Source of the DNA: Bacteroidota bacterium
GTDB taxonomy: Bacteria > Bacteroidota > Bacteroidia > JACCXN01
Assembly: GCA_013696965.1 (NCBI GenBank)
Contig: JACCXN010000057.1
Location: forward strand, 1 to 64,000
DNA length: 64,000 nt
Direction: 5' to 3'
The translations under genes were made by a program, and so were the position numbers. The notes under the pieces were generated by a model. That model was not told the origin of the DNA. It saw only the letters and a program-made list of their open reading frames with translations, and ran no database searches. Every line of letters starts with the position of its first letter. Within the stretch, counting starts at the first letter, position 1. Positions 36,766-45,883 of the stretch are shown one piece after another.

Positions 36766-38730
36766 TTAATTAACAGGGACTGGTTCAAGTGTATCTGTGG
36801 TTTTTCTTTTGCCAATTAATCTTTCAAAATCAGCTACGTATATAATTTCTTTGTCAAGAAGCTCTTGTGCTATTAATTCCATTTCCTTTCTTTTTCCTCT
36901 TAGTAATTTTAATGTTCGTTCATAACTGTTAGCAACAAGTTTTCGTGCTTCATTATCTATCATACGGGCTGTTTCATCTGAATACAATTGTTTATAGGTA
37001 TATTCTCCTGTTGTATCTATATAAGAGAAATGACCTATGTTAGGATTCATCCCGTATTGGGTAATCATGGAATAAACAAGTTTTGTTACCCTTTCCAGGT
37101 CATTTTGTGCGCCTGTAGATATTTGTCCAAAAACAATTTCTTCTGCAGCCCTTCCACCTAGGGTCATACAAATACTATCAATGAGTTGATCGGAAGTATA
37201 CAGGTACTGTTCCTTTGGCAGGTATTGTGCATAACCCAGAGCTGCTAGTCCTCTGGGAACAATTGAGACCTTGACAAGGGGATGGGCATATTTTAAAAAC
37301 CAACCGCAAATGGCATGTCCTGCTTCATGGTAAGCAACTATCTTTTTTTCTTCATTTGATATAATTTTATTTTTCTTTTCAAGTCCACCTATTACCCTGT
37401 CAATTGCATCATTAAAATCAATGAGTTCAACCTCTGATTTGTTTTTTCTGGCAGCAATCAGTGCGGCTTCATTGCAGATATTGGCTATTTCTGCTCCAGC
37501 AAAACCAGGAGTCATTGCTGCCAGCTTTTTTTCTTCTACATCCTTTGATAATTTTATTTTTCTTAAATGAACCTTGAAAATTTGTTCTCGTCCTATCAAA
37601 TCAGGTTTGTCAATGAGTATTTGCCGGTCAAAACGACCTGGCCTTAATAAGGCTGAATCCAGCAAATCGGGCCGGTTTGTTGCTGCCAGTATAATTACAG
37701 CCTTTTCACTGTTAAAACCATCCATTTCAACAAGCAATTGATTGAGGGTGTTTTCTCGCTCATCATTGCTTTGCATCATGTTTTTCCCTCTGGCACGACC
37801 AATAGCTTCAATTTCGTCTATGAAAATTATACAGGGTGCTTTTTCCCTTGCTTGTTTAAACAAATCCCTTACTCTTGCGGCTCCAACACCTACGAACATT
37901 TCAACAAAATCAGAACCTGAAATACTATAAAATGGTACATTAGCCTCTCCTGCCATTGCTTTTGCCATTAATGTCTTACCTGTTCCGGGAGGCCCTGTAA
38001 GTAATACTCCTTTTGGAATTTTAGCTCCCAATGCTGTATATTTTCCTGGGTTTTTTAAAAGATCTACAATTTCCATTACTTCTACTTTTGCCTCATCAAG
38101 ACCAGCTACATCATTAAATGTTACGTTGGTTTTCGAACCTTTTTCAAACAATAAAGCTTTTGATTTACCTACACTGAAAATTCCTCCACCTCCACCTGCT
38201 CCACCACCCATTCCTCCTTTACTTATCCGGTTAATCAGGAAAATCCAAATGGCAACAAAAATTGCAATAGGAATAAGCCAGGCTAGAGCATCTAAACCCC
38301 AGTTTTTACGTTTCTCAAATCTTGGACTAATACGGTCCTCTATAGGTATTTGGCTTTGAGCCTGGTCCAATTGTTCTTGAAAATATTCAACTGAACCAAT
38401 GGTGAAAAAATAATGAGGCCCTTCATTTGGCTTTCCGAAACTTGTTTGTGCAACTTCCTTATACTCATCCTTAGTTAGGCTTTCTGGTTTTAAGTAAACT
38501 TCCACAAGTTCATTATTTACAACAACAATACGAGATACATCATTTGTAAGAAGCATCCCCTGTTCAAATTTTTTCCATTCAATTTCTTTTGAAGTGCTGC
38601 GGGAAGTGAAAAAATAAAGACCGATAAAAATTAATGCAATAATAAAATAGAATTTATAAAGATTAAGAGGTGAATTCTTTAGAAATTTTCCTGTATCATT
38701 ATCTTTTTCATTTTCTTTTTCTTCGCTCAT
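36766..38730 (-). CDS. ftsH: ATP-dependent zinc metalloprotease FtsH
   Basis: 654 residues, the normal length. Two N-terminal membrane segments (about 25-42 and 150-167) flank a periplasmic domain. They are followed by the AAA module with Walker A GPPGTGKT (about residue 248), Walker [12 protein letters not shown], the second region of homology (RPGRFDRQI), and the M41 zinc site HEAGH (about residue 463). It is a membrane-bound hexamer that extracts and degrades membrane and cytoplasmic proteins. It leads the group with the DnaJ-type and DinD-like genes and is divergent from DUF4199. Confidence 0.97.
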   Translation of the reverse strand: MSEEKENEKDNDTGKFLKNSPLNLYKFYFIIALIFIGLYFFTSRSTSKEIEWKKFEQGMLLTNDVSRIVVVNNELVEVYLKPESLTKDEYKEVAQTSFGKPNEGPHYFFTIGSVEYFQEQLDQAQSQIPIEDRISPRFEKRKNWGLDALAWLIPIAIFVAIWIFLINRISKGGMGGGAGGGGGIFSVGKSKALLFEKGSKTNVTFNDVAGLDEAKVEVMEIVDLLKNPGKYTALGAKIPKGVLLTGPPGTGKTLMAKAMAGEANVPFYSISGSDFVEMFVGVGAARVRDLFKQAREKAPCIIFIDEIEAIGRARGKNMMQSNDERENTLNQLLVEMDGFNSEKAVIILAATNRPDLLDSALLRPGRFDRQILIDKPDLIGREQIFKVHLRKIKLSKDVEEKKLAAMTPGFAGAEIANICNEAALIAARKNKSEVELIDFNDAIDRVIGGLEKKNKIISNEEKKIVAYHEAGHAICGWFLKYAHPLVKVSIVPRGLAALGYAQYLPKEQYLYTSDQLIDSICMTLGGRAAEEIVFGQISTGAQNDLERVTKLVYSMITQYGMNPNIGHFSYIDTTGEYTYKQLYSDETARMIDNEARKLVANSYERTLKLLRGKRKEMELIAQELLDKEIIYVADFERLIGKRKTTDTLEPVPVN

Positions 38731-38886
38731 ATTTATTGCTTTTAACTGTCTATTAAATTTAAGAAAAAAAAATGAATTCTCATTTACCTGATTTTAGAGG
38801 AAAAAGAACAAAAGAGGAAAGTTTTTAATTAAATTTGACTTATATTAATAGCTGTGTTTAATATAATAAATAAAAAAAAGCAGGTA

Positions 38887-39393
38887 ATGAAAACTGAAAT
38901 TAAATATGGATTAATTACTGGGGTTTTAGGGGCAGCTTGGCTTTATATTGAATATGTTATTGGATTGCATGATACATACATTGATTATCATCCTAAGGTA
39001 ACTATGTTTGCCCTTTTTATCCCTGTTGTTACAATTGTTTTGGCAATCAGAGAAAAAAGGAACAAAAGCCAGGAGGGGATGATTACTTTTTGGCAAGGTG
39101 TGTTAACCGGGTTTGGAGTATCCTTGATTGCTGCAATTATTAATGTAGGCGCACAGTGGCTATATTTAACAGTAATAAACCCTGAATGGACAAGTTTTAT
39201 GGTGGAAATGACAAGGATTAAAGCTTCTGAAAAATTAGCTGATCCCATACAAATAGAAAATCAGGTAAAGGAGGCAGAACAATATTTTACAAAAGGAAAT
39301 TACCTACAACAGTCTTTTTATGCCCCATTTATTTTGGGAATTGTTATTTCTTTGATTGCCTCAGGGATTCTTAGGAAGAAAATCACCAATTAA
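38887..39393 (+). CDS. DUF4199 family membrane protein
   Basis: About 168 residues from the ATG at 38887; a GTG at 38854 would add 11 residues of no clear content. Four hydrophobic segments (about 10-28, 40-55, 74-95, 142-160) and the block REKRNKSQEGMITFWQGVLTGFGVSLIAA match the DUF4199 family of Bacteroidota. No function is known. It stands alone, divergent from ftsH and convergent with the PD40 protein gene. Confidence 0.8.
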   Translation: MKTEIKYGLITGVLGAAWLYIEYVIGLHDTYIDYHPKVTMFALFIPVVTIVLAIREKRNKSQEGMITFWQGVLTGFGVSLIAAIINVGAQWLYLTVINPEWTSFMVEMTRIKASEKLADPIQIENQVKEAEQYFTKGNYLQQSFYAPFILGIVISLIASGILRKKITN

Positions 39394-39469
39394 TAAAAGA
39401 GGGATCTGTAAAAAACATTCCTCAATGCTTTTGCTATAGTTTTCCTTATTACTTAAAAAGTTAATTAGA

Positions 39470-41518
39470 TCAGGGTTTAAAATTAACTTTTATCAAATCT
39501 TCCAGAAATATCCGTTTTCCATTGTAGATTGCAGTAACAAAAGAATCAGTGGTTAAGCCACCTTTGGCTATTATTTTCATTTTAAGCATATCCGCCTCTT
39601 TTAGTGTGCTAAAATTACCAAGAGTGAATCTTTCTATTTTATCTTCAAGCATTAGGGTTTCAACTTTTCCAAATTCAACAAGATGTTTATACACGAAATT
39701 CTCAGGCATTCTGTAAGCTCCTATCTGAACCTTATATATTAACCCATCTGTAACAATGTTGCCGTATTTTTCAAGGATTTGATCAAATGTCATTACTTCA
39801 CTATTCACAATGGCTATGGTTTCCGTTTCAACAATTTGTTTTGTTTCTGTTTCCACTTCTGTTATTGTTTCTATTATTGTTTCTGTGTCACTTACAGGTA
39901 ATTTAGCAACAAAATCTTCTGTGTAAAATTTAACATCTATTACTTTTTCAATAAAAGAATCCAGATATGTTGTATTGATTGTTTCAGACTTTGGTTCAAA
40001 TCCTTCAACTTTATAGGTAATAGTATATATAAGTCCTGCCGGAAGGTTTACCAAATATTTTCCGCTTATTTCATTTGAATGGTATGTTCCTTTCTCCTTC
40101 ATTCCTGATGCAACCATTATTTCTGCATACATTGGTTCATCATCAATTGTTACATTACCCTTAACTAACATTAGCACTGTCTTTTTTAAAAGCAGGCCTG
40201 GCTCCACAACATAAATATCTTTTTTGCCCATTCCTCCGGGTTTTCCCGATGCATAATAGCCCCTTTTTCCATCTGCTGTTAAAACGTAAAAAATATCGTC
40301 ATCTGCAGTATTTATTGGATAACCAAGATTTTGTGGTTTTGACCATCTTTGTTCCTTATTAATTTCTGAAACGAAAATATCAAAACCTCCCATACTGTTA
40401 TGTCCCTTTGAACTAAAATGTAGAATTGTTCCATCAGGATGGATAAAGGGAGCATCTTCATCAAAAGATGTGTTAATTGTAGGTCCCATGTTTTTGATAT
40501 TATCCCATGTTCCTTTTTTGGAGATTTCGGCAGTATATAAATCCTTTCCTCCATATCCACCCGGCCTTTCACTGGAGAAATAAATTAATTTTTCATCAGA
40601 GGATAAAGAAGCACTTCCTTCCCAATCTTTAGAATTAATGTTTCCTTTTAACCTTTCTGGCTCAGACCAAACTTCTCCCACTAAGTTACTTACAAAAAGA
40701 TCGCCCTTGTCTTTTTTAGTATGTCTGTAAATAAATAATTTTTGACCATCATTTGAAATAGCTATACTGGCATCATGGTTGGTACCATTGATATTTGTTC
40801 CGATAGAAACAGGTTCGCTCCAAATCTCCTCCACTTTATGAGAAATAAAAACGTCTTCAAAATATTGCCCGAATTGAAAATCACTATTCAATGATTCATC
40901 CATTAAACCACCTGTTGATTTATTTCCTCTATAGGTGAAAATCAAAACTGATTCATCCGAAGAAATTACAGGTACATATTCATCCTCATTAGTGTTTACA
41001 GGAAGCCCAAGGTTGTATATTTTTGCTTCAATAGGATTTTCCATTAATTCTTTTCCATTGTTGCAGTTTTCAATAAGTCTCACAACTTGTTTTTTTCTTT
41101 CATTGCTTGGACTTTCCTTAAGGTGTTGGTTCAAAAATAAGATAGCTTCATCAAATTTTAAATTATAATGTAGGGCTGATCCAAGATAAAAAGAAAGGTC
41201 TGTAGTGTTTGGCCGGGTTTCATAAACCTGTTTTAAATAATTTTCTGCATTAGCATATTCATCACTTTGTTTTAAATAACAAATGCCAATTTTGTATTTA
41301 AGCAATAACTCATCAGGGTATTTTTCCAGTAATTTTTGATATGCATACAAGGCACTGGTATGAGACCCGAATTTAAAAGAATTATCTGCTTCCAATAAAA
41401 GACTTTTGTCTTCCTTGCCCTTTATGTTTTTATTTTTTATCGGTGTATTTCCTCCGGCAAAACAAATAACCGAAATTAAAATTAGAGAGCACGAAAGCAA
41501 TATTCTTAATCTGTTCAT
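39470..41518 (-). CDS. TPR-PD40 beta-propeller protein with C-terminal SPOR-like domain
   Basis: 682 residues with a signal peptide (to about residue 22, CFAG). TPR-like helices (about 40-145) are followed by PD40/WD40-like repeats (about 165-440, recognisable by PVISSDESVLIFTYRG, IAISNDGQKLFIYR and ASLSSDEKLIYFSSERPGG). Then come a carboxypeptidase-regulatory-like beta domain (about 445-515) and a C-terminal SPOR-like segment (IYKVQIGAYRMPENFV). Such architectures are common in Bacteroidota envelope proteins, some linked to type IX secretion or gliding. The role here is not determined. Confidence 0.8.
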   Translation of the reverse strand: MNRLRILLSCSLILISVICFAGGNTPIKNKNIKGKEDKSLLLEADNSFKFGSHTSALYAYQKLLEKYPDELLLKYKIGICYLKQSDEYANAENYLKQVYETRPNTTDLSFYLGSALHYNLKFDEAILFLNQHLKESPSNERKKQVVRLIENCNNGKELMENPIEAKIYNLGLPVNTNEDEYVPVISSDESVLIFTYRGNKSTGGLMDESLNSDFQFGQYFEDVFISHKVEEIWSEPVSIGTNINGTNHDASIAISNDGQKLFIYRHTKKDKGDLFVSNLVGEVWSEPERLKGNINSKDWEGSASLSSDEKLIYFSSERPGGYGGKDLYTAEISKKGTWDNIKNMGPTINTSFDEDAPFIHPDGTILHFSSKGHNSMGGFDIFVSEINKEQRWSKPQNLGYPINTADDDIFYVLTADGKRGYYASGKPGGMGKKDIYVVEPGLLLKKTVLMLVKGNVTIDDEPMYAEIMVASGMKEKGTYHSNEISGKYLVNLPAGLIYTITYKVEGFEPKSETINTTYLDSFIEKVIDVKFYTEDFVAKLPVSDTETIIETITEVETETKQIVETETIAIVNSEVMTFDQILEKYGNIVTDGLIYKVQIGAYRMPENFVYKHLVEFGKVETLMLEDKIERFTLGNFSTLKEADMLKMKIIAKGGLTTDSFVTAIYNGKRIFLEDLIKVNFKP

Positions 41519-41737
41519 TGACTAATATTTAGCTATCAAAGATAATTATATTTTATAAAGTACAAAAAAAATAAATAGTCATTTACCCTGACTTTGCTAC
41601 AATTGAAAGAATTCCTAAGAATTTTCTCCTAAAATTTATTTGTTTCCAAGCAGTATATTATTGTTTTTAATCGTTTCCAATAAAGCCGGTGCTGGAATAA
41701 TAAATGCAACTATTTTTCCATGGTGCAATTTAGTTGT

Positions 41738-41745
41738 TATTTTTG
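41738..41745 (+). promoter_or_regulatory. candidate -7 box (TATTTTTG)
   Basis: Matches TAnnTTTG 22 bases before the rhomboid start. No TTG stands at the -33 distance. Confidence 0.35.
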
Positions 41746-41767
41746 TAAACCTTAATGGATCGAAAAA

Positions 41768-42496
41768 ATGAAAGAAGAAAAAGTAAGGTTTGTTCGTAGT
41801 TTGTTTTTTCCAGCTTTTTTTGTGACTTTAATGTGGATGGTAAAAACAATCGAGCATTTAACAGAATTTAGTTTTATGCACCTGGGTATATTTCCAAGAA
41901 CTGCAAAGGGTTTAGTAGGTGTTTTATTTTCACCCTTCATTCATGGGGATTGGATGCATCTTTTTAATAATTCACTTCCCATTATTATTTTGGGCACTGT
42001 TCTTTTTTACTTTTACAGGCCAATTGCCTACAAAGTTTTTTTTCTTATTTTTTTTATTGCCAATATCTGGCTATGGGCTTTAGGCCGTCCGGCTTATCAT
42101 ATTGGAGCTAGTGGAATTGTTTATGGTTTAGCTGCCTTTGTTTTCTTTAGCGGTATTATTAGATGGCATATTCCATTAATGGTATTGTCACTTTTAGTGA
42201 CTTTTTTATACGGGAGTTTAGTATGGGGAATTTTTCCAATTAGCCATAGAGTTTCTTTTGAAGGACATCTAACTGGCAGTATTGCTGGAATGATTCTGGC
42301 TTATATTTACCGAAAAGAAGGCCCTCAAAGAAAAAAATACGAGTGGCAACAAGAAAATGATGAAGAAGATGATATCCCTGATGATGAAAATGCATATTGG
42401 CGCAAAATACAGCCTGAAGAGCATAAAAATGAAAACAATACTTCTCCTGGTCAGTCACAGGGTGATGTACATTATCACTATAAACCTTTGGAATAA
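41768..42496 (+). CDS. rhomboid family intramembrane serine protease
   Basis: 242 residues with six predicted membrane helices from residue 10 to 178. The catalytic Ser is in HIGASGIVYGL and the His in FEGHLTGSIAG, with the HGDWMHLFNNSLP loop of rhomboids. A polar, acidic C-terminal tail (about 180-242) is unlike the core. Rhomboids cut single-pass membrane proteins inside the bilayer; the substrate is not known. It is divergent from the TPR-PD40 protein gene and convergent with the beta-helix lipoprotein gene. Confidence 0.9.
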   Translation: MKEEKVRFVRSLFFPAFFVTLMWMVKTIEHLTEFSFMHLGIFPRTAKGLVGVLFSPFIHGDWMHLFNNSLPIIILGTVLFYFYRPIAYKVFFLIFFIANIWLWALGRPAYHIGASGIVYGLAAFVFFSGIIRWHIPLMVLSLLVTFLYGSLVWGIFPISHRVSFEGHLTGSIAGMILAYIYRKEGPQRKKYEWQQENDEEDDIPDDENAYWRKIQPEEHKNENNTSPGQSQGDVHYHYKPLE

Positions 42497-42531
42497 AAGA
42501 TTCATTAAATCAAGTTTGAACAATACTTGAA

Positions 42532-43956
42532 CTAAGGAGTGAATTCGAAAGCTCCGAGATCTGGATTTCCACTTCGGATATTGCCATTAATATCAGTAAT
42601 TAAAACACCAGTTACAAAGGTGGGGGAACCTTTTTCAATTGCAAAAGAATTGGGTTTAAGGCTGAAATCACCTTTGGTAATATCTGTGAATTGTGGATCT
42701 TCATTTTTATAAACAAGTGATCCTGAAAGCTCTTTTGCAGTTCTAACCAGTGTGTAATTAAAGCCATAGTTAAAATCAACTCCCTGGCCTATGTCATCAA
42801 CCAATACTTCATCCTCTAAACTTCCATAAATAATACTGTTGTTAAAATCAGCCTTATATAAAGGTGAGGCATAAACCTGTTGGTTCTGGTCTTTATAATA
42901 ATTCAATACCATTACGGAAGGTGTTTTTCTTGTTCCTTGATTCCAGTAATTTGCAAAAGTACAATGGTTAAATTCATAATATCCGCCCATTGTAAGCTCT
43001 GCTGCATACAATCCACAATTAGATATTACAGTGTTTCCAGCTTGTATTTTATAAAAACGACTAAATATTCCGCTCCTTGACATGTTCTTGATTATTGAAT
43101 TATTCAGAGTCAATTGATTGCCCATAAAACCTTCGAGAGTCTCGGCCTGAATGCCGATTAATCCGTTTTTAATAATGGCATAATTGAATTCATTGTCAAT
43201 GCTTCCTTCATTCAACCAAATCCTGTCCCATTGACCTGGAATTTCCTTATAATAAGGTTCAAGCCTGTCTCCTTGAAATACAACGGGTAAATCCTGAGTT
43301 CCATTTACCTTTATAGAACCTCCTTTATAAACCCACAATCCTGAATTATTGTGAAAGTGGATTTGGGTACCCTGCTCAATTGTTAGTTTGCATAAAGAGT
43401 CTATTACAGCATATCCATAAATTACATGTGGAATATTATTGGTCCAGGTAGTATCGCATACAATTGAAAATGGGGGTAAACCTTGCAAATATGTATCAGG
43501 TCTTATATAATGTGCATTTTGTCCCCAAGCTACAAGGTTTACATCCTGTTGGTTTCCATTTGTTTCAAAAAGTATGGAATCAGTAACAATTAATGGACTG
43601 TTACTATTTAAAGGATCAACAGTAACTTCAACAAAAAGAAAAATGCTATCCTTGGCTAATATTTCCAGATCTTTAACTGAGGGGCCAGGTATTCCGTCCA
43701 CGTTAAATCTGTAAGGGGATGCATTTCCATGCCCAAGTCGAATGTTTGAAACAATAACTTTGCTATTGTTGTTGTTATATATTTTCAATTGTTTTGTTGA
43801 AGATCCAATGCTGGTGAAAACTGTATCAAAAAGTACAGTATCCATTGAAAAACTTAACTTTGCTGACGGGTCAGTCAATGTTTTATCCCTGCGGCAGGAG
43901 CATGTAAACATCACAAGGAGAAACAAAAATAATAAGTATGGGATGATTGATCTCAT
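42532..43956 (-). CDS. right-handed beta-helix lipoprotein
   Basis: 474 residues. The signal peptide ends in a lipobox (FTCSC, Cys20 or Cys21). An N-terminal beta-sandwich part (about 25-140) is followed by a parallel beta-helix-like region (about 190-400) with repeats such as YAIIKNGLIGIQAETL, NNSIIKNMSRSGIF and FNNSIIYGSL. A C-terminal NPDLGAFE tag like that of choice-of-anchor Q proteins closes it. Probably surface or periplasmic and possibly carbohydrate-binding, but no catalytic residues are evident. Confidence 0.75.
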   Translation of the reverse strand: MRSIIPYLLFLFLLVMFTCSCRRDKTLTDPSAKLSFSMDTVLFDTVFTSIGSSTKQLKIYNNNNSKVIVSNIRLGHGNASPYRFNVDGIPGPSVKDLEILAKDSIFLFVEVTVDPLNSNSPLIVTDSILFETNGNQQDVNLVAWGQNAHYIRPDTYLQGLPPFSIVCDTTWTNNIPHVIYGYAVIDSLCKLTIEQGTQIHFHNNSGLWVYKGGSIKVNGTQDLPVVFQGDRLEPYYKEIPGQWDRIWLNEGSIDNEFNYAIIKNGLIGIQAETLEGFMGNQLTLNNSIIKNMSRSGIFSRFYKIQAGNTVISNCGLYAAELTMGGYYEFNHCTFANYWNQGTRKTPSVMVLNYYKDQNQQVYASPLYKADFNNSIIYGSLEDEVLVDDIGQGVDFNYGFNYTLVRTAKELSGSLVYKNEDPQFTDITKGDFSLKPNSFAIEKGSPTFVTGVLITDINGNIRSGNPDLGAFEFTP

Positions 43957-44043
43957 GAGAATTTAATGGGGCAAAGATAATGTTCGATGTAATACGTTTT
44001 TATTGAATTATTATTATAGATGGAATAAATGATAAAAAACTCT

Positions 44044-44074
44044 TTGTAATAGTAAAAAAATAATTATATATTTG
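44044..44074 (+). promoter_or_regulatory. Bacteroidota-type promoter of the L31 gene
   Basis: TTG (44044-44046), a 20-base spacer, and TATATTTG (44067-44074), then CAGCCC. It matches TTG-N19-TAnnTTTG well and lies 52 bases upstream of the ribosomal protein gene. Confidence 0.6.
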
Positions 44075-44125
44075 CAGCCCTTTAAAAAAATAATAGGCAC
44101 AATCCTTTAAAGACAAAATATTAAA

Positions 44126-44395
44126 ATGAAAAAAGGTATACACCCGGAATCATACCGCTTAGTGGTATTCAAAGATTTATCAAACGAATATACGTTTATT
44201 ACTAAATCAACAGCAATTACAAATGACACCATTACCATGGAAGATGGTAATGAATATCCTTTAATTAAACTGGAAATTTCTCACACTTCCCACCCTTATT
44301 ATACCGGTAAAATGAAATTGGTTGATACTGCAGGACGTGTTGATAAATTCCGTAGCAGGTATAAAAAATATAAAGAAGAAGAAGGCGAGAAATAA
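44126..44395 (+). CDS. rpmE2: 50S ribosomal protein L31, type B
   Basis: 89 residues: MKKGIHPESYRLVVFKDLSNE start, HTSHPYYTGK in the centre and GRVDKFRSRYKKY near the end. It contains no cysteine, so it is the zinc-free type B form. L31 bridges the two ribosomal subunits. A strong promoter precedes it and a perfect hairpin terminator follows, so it is a single-gene unit. Confidence 0.96.
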   Translation: MKKGIHPESYRLVVFKDLSNEYTFITKSTAITNDTITMEDGNEYPLIKLEISHTSHPYYTGKMKLVDTAGRVDKFRSRYKKYKEEEGEK

Positions 44396-44420
44396 TTTCT
44401 TGTTTCATTTTAAATCTTTA

Positions 44421-44449
44421 AATAGCTGCTTCTTTAGGCAGCTATTTTT
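44421..44449 (+). terminator. hairpin terminator of rpmE2
   Basis: AATAGCTGC (44421-44429) and GCAGCTATT (44438-44446) form a 9-bp stem, followed by further T residues. Confidence 0.75.
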
Positions 44450-44521
44450 GTTTACTTTCGGAAAATTATATGCTCTCTTTTAACATGTAATCAATCTATT
44501 TTATAAAATAAATTCAGGTTA

Positions 44522-45742
44522 ATGAATATAATTTTATTTGATGACAAATCAGCAGATGATTTGCTCCCATTAACATATACAAGACCTGTTGCAGATATTC
44601 GCATAGGAATTCTTACTATCCGCGAAAAATGGGAATTTCTTTTTAATTCCAAAACATCAACAATTACAAGAGATTACCTGCAAAAAAAATTTCCAATGAT
44701 TATTGGAAAGCAAAATCTGTTAATCAACGCTTCAATAGGTCCTTTACCTGAACATTTTGAAGAAATATTAAAATTGGAAGCATCACAACAACTTATTTAT
44801 GATGATTGTGTAATTGCTATTCGATTAACAGATGAAGAATTAAGAACCCTTCTTGAGAATGTGAATAAGCCATTTAAAGAATTAATTGAATTGACAGGTT
44901 TTCTTAAAATTCGATCTAATTATAAACCCATTAGAATTCAAAATCCCTGGGATATTTTCACTCAAAATGGCCACGCCTTGTATTTGGATTTCCAGGCACT
45001 GACAAAAGGGCGTGTATCACAAGTTATTTCTAAAGACAACCAAATTATTGGAGAAGAAAATGTTTTTGTTGAGGAGGGAGCTAAAATTTCTTGTTCAGTT
45101 ATTAATGCATTATCAGGTCCCGTGTATATTGGGAAAAATGCCGAAATAATGGAAGGAAGTTTGATTCGTGGGCCATTTGCCCTTTGTGAGGAATCAACTT
45201 TAAAAATGGGGGCTAAAATTTATGGTCCAACAACCATAGGGCCTCATTCAAAGATAGGAGGAGAGGTTAATAATTCTGTTGTTTTAGGATATTCTAATAA
45301 AGCTCACGATGGTTTTCTTGGAAATTCGGTAGTTGGGGAATGGTGCAATCTAGGTGCAGATACCAATACATCCAATCTGAAAAACAATTACAGCCAGGTT
45401 CAGGTTTGGAGTCACTCTAAGGAATCAAATATTCACACGGGGCTTCAGTTTTGTGGCTTGTTAATGGGCGATCATTCTAAAACAGGTATTAATACAATGC
45501 TTAATACAGGGACTGTGGTAGGAGTGAATGCAAATGTTTTCGGAGCTGATTTCCCCCCTAAATTCATTCCTTCATTTTCATGGGGAGGTGCAAACGGATT
45601 AACTGAATTTTCCATTGAAAAGGCCCAGGAAGTGGCCGCAAGGGTTTATGAGAGAAGAAAAATCACTTTTGATATTAATGAACAGGAGATTTTGACCGAA
45701 ATCTTCAACATTACAAGAGAGCAAAGGAAACTGCACACTTGA
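44522..45742 (+). CDS. GlmU-family sugar nucleotidyltransferase
   Basis: 406 residues. It begins MNIILFDDKSADDLLPLTYTRPVADIRIG, which is typical of the Bacteroidota GlmU-like nucleotidyltransferase family. The catalytic N-terminal domain is diverged from the usual GXGTRM motif. The C-terminal half (about 180-400) is a left-handed parallel beta-helix with hexapeptide repeats (VYIGKNAEIMEG, IGPHSKIGGEV, VVGEWCNLGADTNTSNLK). A role in making UDP-amino sugar precursors is likely. Upstream of Lon, but 132 bases apart. Confidence 0.85.
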   Translation: MNIILFDDKSADDLLPLTYTRPVADIRIGILTIREKWEFLFNSKTSTITRDYLQKKFPMIIGKQNLLINASIGPLPEHFEEILKLEASQQLIYDDCVIAIRLTDEELRTLLENVNKPFKELIELTGFLKIRSNYKPIRIQNPWDIFTQNGHALYLDFQALTKGRVSQVISKDNQIIGEENVFVEEGAKISCSVINALSGPVYIGKNAEIMEGSLIRGPFALCEESTLKMGAKIYGPTTIGPHSKIGGEVNNSVVLGYSNKAHDGFLGNSVVGEWCNLGADTNTSNLKNNYSQVQVWSHSKESNIHTGLQFCGLLMGDHSKTGINTMLNTGTVVGVNANVFGADFPPKFIPSFSWGGANGLTEFSIEKAQEVAARVYERRKITFDINEQEILTEIFNITREQRKLHT

Positions 45743-45883
45743 CATTTTAACATAGTTTTATTCTTGGTACAAGAATTGAAACCCATAGGCTTGTATTTTA
45801 ATAGCAAGATTTACCATAATTTTTACTCCGGTTTTTACTATAAATGCTGGAAATAAATCATTGATACTGACAAATTGACTGAT

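Noticed and set aside
36708-36815. Extended N-terminus of the DnaJ-type protein
   Set aside because: The J domain begins right at the GTG at 36707; the extension overlaps ftsH and has no conserved content.
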